A stretch of 64,000 nucleotides of DNA from assembly GCF_048128805.1 (NCBI RefSeq), contig NC_136003.1, forward strand, positions 25,005,340 through 25,069,339. Reading direction: 5' to 3'. Both the position numbers and the translations under genes were made by a program. Shown here piece after piece: positions 46,067 through 55,845 of the stretch (the first letter of the stretch is position 1; each line of letters begins with the position of its first letter). A model generated the notes under the pieces. It was not told the origin of the DNA, did not search any database, and saw nothing but the letters and a program-made list of their open reading frames with translations. The DNA comes from Centroberyx gerrardi. Taxonomy: Eukaryota > Chordata > Actinopteri > Beryciformes > Berycidae.

Positions 46067-49000
46067 CTACCTGCTGGCTGGCAGACAATCTCCCAGGTGA
46101 AGCCTGAGCACGCCCTGACTGTGCAGCCTCAACAAGTGCTCAAACTCAGCAGGCATGGCGTGGACTGTCTTTTTGCTCTGCCTGTCATCATAGTAGTGGT
46201 TGGTGAGAAACTGGTTTCTGATTGGGTGCTGGTTGAAGGGCCAGAAGCCGTACATGTGCACGTTGGCGCAGAGCTCCAGCGCCAGGCTAGCCACCATGAA
46301 GCCGGTGCTGAGCCGCACTGTCTTGAGGCCCCGGGAGCGCCAGAAGCGGGCCAGACTCTGCAGGTACTCCGGGTTGAAGAAGACGGGCCGGGTGGGGCTT
46401 TCAAAGTCCTGGACGGAGTACAGGGCCCGCAGGGACACGCCCGTGTTGTGGCTGTAGGAGAAGGCAGGCAGCAGCAGCAGGGAGTCGCCGTAGGTACGCA
46501 GGCTCTCCACAAAGGGACGGCGGCGCTCCGACAGAGACCTGTACCTGAAAGAAAACACAGAGGATGTGAAGCGGGGAGACACAAGAGACATTAAAGGTAA
46601 CTGTAGATGGTAAGGTGACGATGAGATTTATCCAGTCTCCACATCCACACACTCACTTCTCTACGAGGATGCTCGGGTTTGCTGTCACAAGGTCAGTCTT
46701 GCTGCCCACATCTTTCTTATAGTCATTTTGCAAAGGAGGTAGGTTGCACCTGAACAAGGGTGAAAGGGGCTAAGGAAAATCACTACATGGAGTTTGAACA
46801 GGGGTGGGTGTAATAGCCTATTATTGTTTAATTGTCATCAGCATTTCACACTCCATTATTAGATTGCATGTAATGGACAGATTTCCCACCTGATAACAAA
46901 CTGGGCAGAATCTATCTTCTCTCCACAGCTGCTGTTGACCAGGATCCCTCCGTTCCCCACAACAGCACACGTGTCCCATGATTTATTTCCAAAGGGTTGC
47001 TCCTGGAATCAACACCAACAGACATTTTATTATCGTATTCATAAACACACACATAGGCTACACACACTCACATACAAAACAAACAAAGACTGTTCATGAT
47101 AGACTGTGTGTGATGGACCAGGAGCCATGGTGAGGGAATGAAGTGTATTTGACTCAAAGTTTACGCCCCATGACAGCCATGAAGGACAAAACAGAACAGA
47201 GATAACATCTACAGTACATTGAGATGTTGGTGTTAGGGGGTATAGCTCAGTGGCAGAGCATTTGACTGCAGATCAAGAGGTCCCCAGTTCAACTCTGGGT
47301 GCCCCCTGTGTTTTTTTCACACCAATACAAATGCTAACTTTTGTTGTGAATTGAGGTATAGCTGGTAAAATTGTGTTTGTGTAACGTGTGAGCGCATAAG
47401 TCTTTTATTGCCACTCCATTGTGGCACTGTGTAACCGGTGGTGGAGTTATCGTGGCAGCCATTCATTCAGGACAAAACAGAACTAAGATAACACCCCTAA
47501 ACAGGATGTAGGGGGGTATAGGTCAGTGGTAGAGCGTTTGACTGCAGATCAAGAGGTCCCCAGTTCAACTCTGGGTGCCCCCTAAATTCAATTTGTTATA
47601 GTACAGCTCTTGTTTTCCATTTCACATTGGGGTGTATGTTAAGGTTAAAGTGGGATGAGTTGCAAACAAAACTGTGAGATAGGGGGTATAGCTCAGTGGC
47701 AGAGCATTTGACTGCAGATCAAGAGGTCCCCAGTTCAACTCTGGGTGCCCCCTGTAAGGTTTAAAGACACGTCCAAATAAAAAGATGGCTAACTTTCATA
47801 CACTGTTCGCACCAATATGATTGTCTTTTTGTACGTCATAGTCTATATTAAAAGTCATTAAACTTAATCAGCTAGGGGGTATAGCTCAGTGGTAGAGCAT
47901 TTGACTGCAGATCAAGAGGTCCCCAGTTCAAATCTGCGTGCCCCCTGTAAAAACATCTATTAGTGATTCCTCTCAGTTGTATAGAACTATATAAGCCAAA
48001 AGATGGGTGTTTATGTGTAATTGTAGTGGCAGAGCATTGGCCACAAATTAAGTGAAAAAGTTACTGCTTAGGCCCTAAGTGGAGAGGAGGTATAGCTTAG
48101 TGGTAGAGTGTGTGACTCCAGTTCAAGAAGTCCCTAGTTGAAGTTTGGCAGCACCTTCACACTGATAAAGAAAAAGTGTATAATTGTGTATCAAAGAGCC
48201 AACATGCGACTCATGGTGGAACATGCAGGAGCAAAGTAGCTACTGGAAGCTGTGAAGTCATCACTGTGTTAAGAGTGAAACGTACAAACCAGATACTCTG
48301 AAAAGGTACCTCTCCTCCAAAAAGCGTCCAGAGCTGCAGTAATAATGGCAAGTGAAAAACAACTCACCTTTATAAAGGTGCTGAAGATCTCGGGCGTCAC
48401 CTGGAGGGGCTTTCTCTTCTCACCATCGTACATGACCTTTGATCCCAGCGGAGTGTTGGTCTGTGTGACGATGGCCTTGGTGAGGCCATGGCAATCGCTG
48501 CTCAGCAGATCTCTGGAGAACAGCAAGTTCTCGATTAAAGAACAAACTTAGAGGAAAGACTTAAGATAATAGGTGAGAGATGTAGGTTGATTGGTCAGTT
48601 TAGGTGTGTAAAGACAATGGGTTAGGGTTAGTGTTAGTGTTATGAACAGAAAGGTGGCCAATTTCAATAAATAACGGCTATCAGAATTGACAGATAGTTT
48701 TTCCTCTCAAGTTATAAATTATGAAGCTTCAGGATTTAATTCCATAGAGAGCTGAATAAAGACAGGAGTAGCATGAAATTTTATTTTCCTGTCATGCAAA
48801 ATTAATGACCCATCCCACATGAGATTACATGACACAGTGTTTTGCAAACAAAAAAGAAATTGCCATATAGGGCAAGGCTCAGATGGAGAGGGAGCCCTGG
48901 GTTCCATAATACTGTTTTATGTGGATAAAGCATATGATTATACACAGAAGAAGGCAATACAAAATAAATTACTCATTTCATTTATGCAATGCCTTTTTCC

Positions 49001-52000
49001 GCATTTCCCATGTCTTCTCTATATAATCAGCCACTAAAAATGTTTCATTTTCAAAAAGCCAACTAAATTTTTCAGGATCTTCCATAGCCAAAAAATCAAT
49101 GTCCCCTTTTATCTTACTGAACAGAGCCTTGCTCTGGACAATACAACATTAAATGGATTTCATCCTCAGTAACATTTAAATCACACATATGACAGAGTCT
49201 ATTTTCTTCGACCGTACCAACAAAGCGCCCAGTTTCAACATGAAGAGTTAATATACCCGATCTAATTTGAGCACACAATGATCTTTTCTTTTTGGTTAAA
49301 TTATACTTTACATATTTTTCAGTGACATAATCACTTTTAATCACACAATATGTTCTATGTTTGGGTTTATTCCATATCTCTACAGCCCATTTCTCTTTCA
49401 GTTGACAAAAAAACAGTTCTTTAATTAAATTAATATCTACTTTTACTTTTGAAACATAAACTTCCTTCTACTTCCTACATTAAAGAATAAGTTATGAATT
49501 CCTCTTCCTCCCCTCAAATATTCTCCTGGCTAACCTGCTCTCCTCCATGTTTAATTAACAGTCTGTTCCATAACCGGATCACACCTGGGTTGGTGCAAAT
49601 TTGTCTACTCCAAGAAAGTATCTCATTGCTCTGTTATCGACCCCTTCACATTTAGGATGATTCTTATGTCCCCAAACCCCAGAAGCATAGTCCAACACTG
49701 GACACACACATGCTTGATACAGTTTGGTATAGGTGGAAAACCCAATATCTCTCAGCTCTTTAGTTTTACCAATCGCTCCTCCTAAAGCTCTACTAGCTGA
49801 CTCAGAAAGAACATCAGTGCCCTTTATAAAATTCATATGCTCATCAAGATAGGATCCAAGACATTTATAGCATGTTGTATAATTCAATTTCTTCCCACCG
49901 AAATGGAATTGAAAATTACTAATATCGTCTACTGGATTTCTAAAATGCTTTATTTCCGTTTTCTTATCATTTATGGGGAGTCTCCATTTCCTGCACCAGT
50001 CATAGGCACTGGACAACATTTTTGGTAAATCCTCTTCTGTTTCGGCAAATAAAACATCAATATCATCTGCATGCAAAAGGGCACTAACCTTCTCTTCGCC
50101 AAATCTCCCTCCACATTTCAAATCTTTAATTATTTCAACCAAATCATTAATATAGATTGCGAATATAGTGTTGGGGCAGGGGGTAAAGCCCTACTGAGTC
50201 ACATGACACAACTGTAAGGTATCTGCCATGAAGAGCATGAGGTCAACACTCAACTGAAGTCATGGGTTCCTCTACTTTGATGCATATTTTCATATCTACT
50301 TCTGCTTCCATGTCTACAGTTCTTCCTCTTTCTATTTATATAAGAGGGGAAACGAGTCCCAGAGGGACTTGGTATTTACTGACTTTTAGCAAACCTTTGA
50401 GAAACCTTTCACATGATTTTTTTTACCTGAACTTTTGGGAATTGTCCTCCTGCTTCTTCCAGCTGTGAGAGTAATGCTCCACTAATTTGTCAATGATGCT
50501 GTCCCTGTGACACACACACCCAAACACACAGTCAGGTGCACAAAACCTGTAGCACTTGATAACATGTAATGAAGGGACAACAAAAGAGGTAATTTAACAG
50601 AGAACCAGTGATGGCGTTTGGTCTCACCCGCAGCTTTTGCATGGTTCAGAGGGCTTAAAGGCAGTTTTCTTCTGGGCTTGGCGGAAAGCGGCTCGAGGTT
50701 CCACATTTCTAAGGAGAGGAACAGGGAGAAAACAGAGCTGGTCAGATGAGTAAAATGCAAAAGCCAGAGAACAAGATAAAAGAGTTAATCTAACTGGCTC
50801 TGAGCCCAGGATAGATAGAGGAGGAAAACCTGCTCTACAACTATTGTTTAACCCTATGCTCATCCTCAATCGCCCGCATCATATAAAAGGATGTAAATTA
50901 ATCCAATAGTTCATAGAGATTGTCACTGATGCCTCAGAGGTGTTGAGCAATGATATGACTCCTGCCAGGCCATGTTTTCATTTGTAGCAATGATGACAAC
51001 AATCAACTATACTGTATATGAATAGATTAGGCCTTAGAGCAATGATTACATACAGAGCTATGCATATATAGAGGCATCTCTCATGGGCAGAAGACAGAAT
51101 AGTGGAAAATGTGCCAGTTTGATTGAGTATGTACAACCAGAGTCTAAACTCCGGACCAGAGACCTTTCAGTCAGGTTGTTCCAGATGACTGGAAACAGCC
51201 TCTCATGTTTCACCGTCATACACACACTATACCAAAATAAACAAACACTGCATCCATGCAGCATGAGATATTGTGCTTGTAAAAAACATTCTTTTCCTTG
51301 TTTTTCCTCACATACAAACTTTTGACTTTTGACTTTTGTGTCATATTGAAGCCAAATCAATACCATGTTAACACCATGAGCATTTCACACAGATTAAAGA
51401 GCAGAATAATATACAAAATGCCAGTTATTTAGTCTCAGAGAAGTGTCATTTTCCAAATCCTTGTGGTTTGAATTTTTATTTTTTCCTCTGACACAACACA
51501 TGTCTCTGCTTGCATCTCTAAGCACTCTTAAAGCACTCACTGGAGTGGAGTGAATCATGAAATGAATCATTATATCAAAGCACAGAGACATCAGTGTTCA
51601 ACGTGAAATGAATTCACATTTACCTGCCCCCCCCCCCCCCCCCCAAACAAAAAAAAGCATAACCACACCCTCTTTCTGAACCAGAAAATCCATGGTGTTG
51701 TCAGTGGTTTCACAGATATAAACCCACAGCAAAATGCCTTGCAAAGCCACAGTTTGGCAAAGATGATGACAGTGAAAGGAAGGGTGCAGGGTGAAGAAGG
51801 GTGAAGAAAGTGCCAAAGGGTGAAGAAAGTGCCAAAGCCTACAGAAAGAGTGGGAAAAAAAAACCTCTGAAACAGCTCCTATTTCACTCCCATGTCAGCT
51901 CTCAACCTCTTGCACCCTGCTATGCACTTTGCACTTTCTACAGCACCATTATAGCCCCTTAACTCTAGTAATTAATTCACCAAGTTAGTTTGAGGTAGTG

Positions 52001-52142
52001 CTCAGTAGTAGAAACCTGCGTTACCTGAAAGTCCAACTTACCTTTCGTTGAACACGTACCAGAAGAGAGCGGTCAGCACGGTCCCCAAGATGATGAGGGT
52101 GAGCATCAAGGAGAAGAGCAGCTTCAGGAGCAGCGCCCTCAT
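46067..52142 (-). CDS. Alpha-2,8-sialyltransferase of the ST8Sia family (ST8SIA6/7-like)
   Basis: Seven exons: 52142-52042, 50708-50628, 50504-50427, 48512-48368, 47002-46890, 46749-46657 and 46544-46067. All have GT/AG borders and consistent phase, giving 362 residues plus stop. The product is a type II Golgi membrane enzyme that moves sialic acid from CMP-sialic acid to sialylated glycans. It has a short cytoplasmic start, a membrane anchor (about 4-30) and a stem. Sialylmotif L runs about 145-190 ([12 protein letters not shown], then RCNLPP and [15 protein letters not shown]); sialylmotif S about 281-307 ([16 protein letters not shown], then YGFWPF); motif III is HYYD (320-323); motif VS is H332-x4-E337. 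Cys at 147, 161, 296 and 357 fit the usual disulfides. N141 and N158 are possible glycosylation sites. NTPLG, the TYGD...[12 protein letters not shown] block and overall length place it with the mono-sialyltransferases ST8SIA1/5/6/7, closest by eye to ST8SIA6; the exact paralogue cannot be settled. Intron 4 hosts antisense tRNA-Cys genes and intron 3 a LINE. Confidence 0.93.
47236..47307 (+). tRNA. tRNA-Cys(GCA) in a sialyltransferase intron
   Basis: Perfect consensus copy with all stems paired, anticodon GCA and discriminator T. It is antisense to the host gene, in intron 4. A seven-T run starts three bases after the 3' end, making this the copy with the best Pol III terminator of the window. 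Its upstream flank (GACAGCCATGAAGGACAAAAC, then AGAACAGAGATAACATC) matches the inverted flanks in the 15-26 kb array. Confidence 0.97.
47311..47317 (+). terminator. Pol III terminator of the tRNA-Cys at 47236
   Basis: Seven consecutive T residues directly downstream of the tRNA 3' end. Confidence 0.8.
47512..47583 (+). tRNA. tRNA-Cys(GCA), D-stem variant
   Basis: Full-length with anticodon GCA. A C-to-G change in the D stem (TAGGTCAGTGG in place of TAGCTCAGTGG) breaks one D-stem pair and also alters the A box, so transcription and folding may be reduced. Other arms are consensus except GAGCGTTTG in the anticodon arm region. Confidence 0.8.
47682..47753 (+). tRNA. tRNA-Cys(GCA)
   Basis: Perfect consensus copy, antisense in intron 4 of the sialyltransferase gene. 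Confidence 0.95.
47875..47946 (+). tRNA. tRNA-Cys(GCA), T-stem variant
   Basis: Full-length with anticodon GCA. The 3' T-stem strand reads CTGCG instead of CTGGG, giving one mismatch, and the T loop has an extra A change (TTCAAAT). Possibly still expressed. Confidence 0.8.
48024..48051 (+). pseudogene. tRNA-Cys fragment
   Basis: AGTGGCAGAGCATTGGCCACA followed by AATTAAG matches the D arm and part of the anticodon arm; no other arms remain. Confidence 0.5.
48086..48157 (+). pseudogene. tRNA-Cys-derived pseudogene with anticodon position CCA
   Basis: Alignable over 72 bases (GGAGGTATAGCTTAGTGG...). The anticodon loop reads CTCCAGT, putting CCA (tryptophan) in the anticodon position. Acceptor, anticodon and T stems carry several mismatches, so it is almost surely dead. 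Confidence 0.75.
49070..50182 (-). mobile_element. 5'-truncated LINE (reverse transcriptase and C-terminal region)
   Basis: On the minus strand the frame from about 50182 reads [15 protein letters not shown], then the catalytic box as [12 protein letters not shown] (AADD-type, last Asp pair intact), then the thumb/connection region ([30 protein letters not shown]). Near 49120-49290 the 3' part resumes with [20 protein letters not shown] and a CxxC...[11 protein letters not shown] zinc-knuckle-like end. A region with stops lies between the two parts (about 49345-49578). It sits in intron 3 of the sialyltransferase gene in the same orientation. The clade is uncertain; the domain order suggests a Jockey/I-type non-LTR element. 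Confidence 0.85.
51624..51643. repeat. Poly-C run
   Basis: About 18 consecutive C residues followed by an A-rich stretch, in intron 1 of the sialyltransferase gene. Confidence 0.9.
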
Positions 52143-52331
52143 GCCTCCCCTCCTGCTGACTTCCTGCGCTTACCTCCCCTCGCCCGCTCTCTGTCCTTTC
52201 CTGCTCTACACCTCGCTCGGCTCAGCAGCTATGTGTTATCTTAGTTGCCGTTGCCCTCCTCCCTCTCCCCGTTTCCCTCCGTTTTCAGATTTCCCCTCCT
52301 CCTCAGCTCTTTCTCCCCAGCTGTACCTCAC

Positions 52332-52354
52332 ACTCTCTCTCTCTCTCTCTCTCT
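52332..52354. repeat. (CT)n microsatellite
   Basis: About 11 CT units, 190 bases upstream of the sialyltransferase start codon. Confidence 0.93.
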
Positions 52355-52419
52355 CAGAGTGTTAATCTTTTGCCTTTCCTTTCCCTTTTTTTGCTCCCGG
52401 TCTGTCTGCCTGTCTGGTT

Positions 52420-52420
<1 letters not shown>

Positions 52421-52470
<50 letters not shown>
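52421..52470. repeat. (CT)n microsatellite
   Basis: About 22 CT units with one CC break. Confidence 0.95.
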
Positions 52471-52474
<4 letters not shown>

Positions 52475-52702
52475 CCTCTCTCCTTGAGGGAACAGGAACA
52501 CGCCTCCTCAGTTATCAGGCTCTCCTATCTTTCTTTCTCTTGAACAAGCAAGTCCCCTGTCTTCTGTGCACTTCTATTTTTCCCCTTTTCTTTCTCTGTG
52601 TCTTTTGACCATCCAGGTCAGTTCGAGTCGGGACCGGTCTTTTGCTGCTTCACATCCTTCTTTAATCCTTGTGTTGTGACTCTAGTCCACCCATCTTCCT
52701 TG

Positions 52703-52704
<2 letters not shown>

Positions 52705-52755
<51 letters not shown>
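52705..52755. repeat. (CT)n microsatellite
   Basis: About 25 uninterrupted CT units. Confidence 0.96.
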
Positions 52756-52759
<4 letters not shown>

Positions 52760-52996
52760 GTTCATGCAGACAGTACTACAGTCCTACTACTTTCCACTGT
52801 AGTCCCAAAGCTAAAGCTGTTGCTCCTTCTATTCTCCTCCCCCTTCCCCTGGAGCCCCAGCCTTCCCTCCGCTCACCCCACCCTCCCCCAGCCATCCTCC
52901 GCCCACACCCCTAAGCCCCTCTCCCCTCTGCACAAAAAGGAGGCAGTAACATGAGTGCCCAGTACTGAATTAGCCCATGGTTTGTCTCTTGACTAG

Positions 52997-53038
52997 TGTG
53001 TGTGTGTGTGTGTGTGTGTGAGTGTGTGTGAGTGTGTG
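52997..53038. repeat. (GT)n microsatellite
   Basis: GT run with GAGTG interruptions. Confidence 0.93.
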
Positions 53039-53154
53039 TCAGGGAACTTGTTCAAAGCCAATGAGAGTGAGAGTAGGCGAGGGGTAGAGGCCACCCACCA
53101 AATCAGATATCTACCCTGACTCTTAATGCCTCCCCAACCCTCTCGCCTACACTC

Positions 53155-53156
<2 letters not shown>

Positions 53157-53205
<49 letters not shown>
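53157..53205. repeat. (CA)n microsatellite
   Basis: About 24 uninterrupted CA units. Confidence 0.96.
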
Positions 53206-53208
<3 letters not shown>

Positions 53209-55800
53209 CTTCACAGGGTTCCTTCAAGTGAGGCTCTCGAGTTAAACTTTGCCAGCAGTATCAGCTCATATCAACTGACCCTAAAAGTGGGTTTCTCTCA
53301 GCTGGAGAGGTGGGAGGGGGTTTGGGGCTTAGCAAGGGAAGTCTCCACTCAGCTGAGATGGGAACCTGTTTATAACATGGCAGCGCTGCCGGCCCGATCA
53401 CCAGGGAAACTAACGCAACGGCCGGCGGAAATGAGAGAAACAGAAAGTGCGAGAGAGGCAGACAAAGAGACAGAGAGAGCAGACAGAGGTGGGGAGTTGA
53501 TGCCCAGAGGAGCCGTAACTCATCTGTCGTTTGGCTTTTATTTGGTAGCTCTGCGTTACCAGCTGCGCGATGGAAGGAGAATAAAGGCTTGGAGGTACAG
53601 CTCACAAACAGTTTCAGGATGGCACTGTTCAAGGAGAATTCTGGGAAATACGCTGAATGCGTGGCGTGCATTTGACAATGAACTCTCGCTAATCGATGCC
53701 ACACCCGATCCAACAGACAGTTGTCTCCCCGGTGGACTTGAGCCATGTTATGATGTGTCCTGTTTTCAGTGGAAAACTCCACATTGGCATGAATGCAGCT
53801 CTGTGTACTAAAGCGATCATGCCAAGTAACTCTTGTCTGAGGCATGCTGAGTAAGCTGAATTGTTCCTCTTTAAGCCACAGCACCCCCCCACACACACCC
53901 CGTCCCCCCAAAACAATAGAGCCCTTGGAAAGTTTTTTTTTTCCTTCTTTTTTCAGCAGATTTCAGGGTTTGCAATGAACTTTGGCAATTTCCTGTTGGT
54001 TTGTAGGAGGCTGCTTAGCTGTGACCAGACTAAAGAGGGGGTAATGAACAATAATGACGGCCATGCGACTAATAACAGCAGGCTAATAGCACTGCTGGGG
54101 ACAGAGCTCGTTAAGGAAATGAAGAACTATACTGACACCGCTTTTTACCTCAAACCCTTTAGCTGAACGCACAGTCAGGTAATGGTTTCCTGACTGATGA
54201 GCAGTGTCCCTTTACCCACGGATCCAATGACTTCAGTGAGCAGCTGGGCCTCTCATGGGGAATGCGTGCTATGTGTTTGTGATGTGCTCCGCTGCTTGCT
54301 GTACCATCTGGTTTTTGCATACTTGGACAAGTGATACCTACCATGTGAAAGATGATTGATCCAGTGATAGGTGAATGTGTATGGGTAGTCAAATGCAGTC
54401 TCTATTTCTCTCTGTCTCTCTCTTTCTCTCTCTCATTTCCCCATGCACAGTGTCAGAGTTGCTCACATTTTCCCTCTCTCTATACTTGGACACGCTCTTC
54501 TCTAGACGTGATAAAAGCTCTTTAATAGCTGGAGTGGGAGCAGAGAAAAAAATCGCTCTTCTCCACAGACGGTTTCTGGGTGAGTCTTGGTAAGAAGACA
54601 GATAAAGAGCTCACCCCCTGAGCGCTGGGCCTGTAGGGGGAAACAGAGACAGGCATGACCTGCACGTATCATGAGATACTAGCAGGAATGTGGAGAGAAA
54701 TGCAGGAGTGAAGACTTCCGCCAGCTTGGAAACTTCATAGCGATGATAATAGCAAGGCTGTGGGCGGGAAAGGGAGTCAGTGACCCAGAACATTAGGAGT
54801 GTATCAGCAGAGAGATATGAGCAGAAACATCTTGCCTCTCGGATGGTCTGCTAAATCAAATAGCCAGACCTCTCATCTCATTTCCCCTCATTACAGGCCG
54901 TCCTGTAACCCCCTCACACACACACACACACACACAACAGTAAGTCGTTCGTTTGTTACAGACAAAAGATGCCATGTCCCAAGGAGTCCATAAGCTATTT
55001 AACCACATTAGAGCCAAATAAGTCATTTTTCAAGTACACATTCATAATCTTGCAACACAATGAGATTTCTCAGCATTATGCAGCGCCACGCCTTGTGTGC
55101 CCTAAGCAAACCGCTAGTGTGTTTTACTGGATCATGCCAGAATTGTCATGTAAATGATTGATGATGATCTAATTAATTCAACTCTGTGTGATTAATCCAT
55201 TATTCAGCAGAGGAAGAAGAGTCAGCGCAAAGTTGACACTTTGTGCGTGCGCATGTGTGGTCGCATGCGCATGTTTATTTCGCCAGTGTTTGTGAATAAG
55301 GGCCTGTTTGTCCCCCAATAAGTGGTCAAGGGGAGATGTGTGTGTAAAGGGGCACGAGTGTTTTGGTTTGCGTATTTGCATAGGTGTGACTGAGGGTTGC
55401 TAAACATGTTTGCATAGGTGTTGGCGAGTGTCGGCGCGTGTGTTTCCTGGCTGACCCAGCCCAGCTGCTCTTGACAGGGAGCCTGAACGCAGCGTGCGAC
55501 GGAGCTTAGCCTCGGGGCGGGAGGCAATAAAGGAGGAGGAGGAGGAGGAGGGACGGTGGGGTCAGGGTGGAGGGGTGTGTGGCACAAGGGGGTGGGGGTG
55601 GTGGGTGGGGGGCCACTTCCTCTAAGAGCCCATGTGACATCATCACAAGGCAGGGCTGGGCAGCCTCTGGACACAGGGGGCAGACAGATGGAAACAAAAG
55701 GACTCATTGTCGCCCAAAAAAACACCCCAACAAATCAATTCTCCTCTTCTCCACCTCCTTCAGCCTGACGAACCTGCTTGACCTCTTCTTGAACCGGGGC
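53206..55800. other. Gene-free stretch
   Basis: Several long open frames here are on opposite strands in the same place and have no domain, so I treat them as chance. I see short CT and CA runs (54405-54435, 54916-54936), a GGA tract near 55530-55555 and a G-rich run near 55560-55612. Confidence 0.55.
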
Positions 55801-55845
55801 ATTGGCATTGGGTTATCAGGGTTAACATGTAACCCCCCCTCCTGA

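Larger units (their letters stand above)
52143..52760 (-). promoter_or_regulatory. Presumed 5' UTR / promoter side of the sialyltransferase gene, with (GA)n tracts
   Basis: Upstream of the start codon (higher coordinates, minus strand) are three long CT tracts on the plus strand at 52332-52354, 52421-52470 and 52705-52755; these are (GA)n on the gene's strand. No TATA box or CpG island is evident. The start codon context is GAGGCATGAGG. The transcription start cannot be fixed. Confidence 0.35.

Noticed and set aside
46058-46594. 178-codon plus-strand frame opposite the last sialyltransferase exon
   Set aside because: Mirror of a real GC-rich exon; no domain.
53261-53911. 216-codon minus-strand frame overlapped by a 174-codon plus-strand frame
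   Set aside because: Both strands open at the same place, no recognisable domain, no Kozak or exon structure; most likely chance in GC-balanced DNA.
55222-55725. 167-codon minus-strand frame
   Set aside because: Driven by Pro-rich translation of G/GGA runs, without any homology I recognise.
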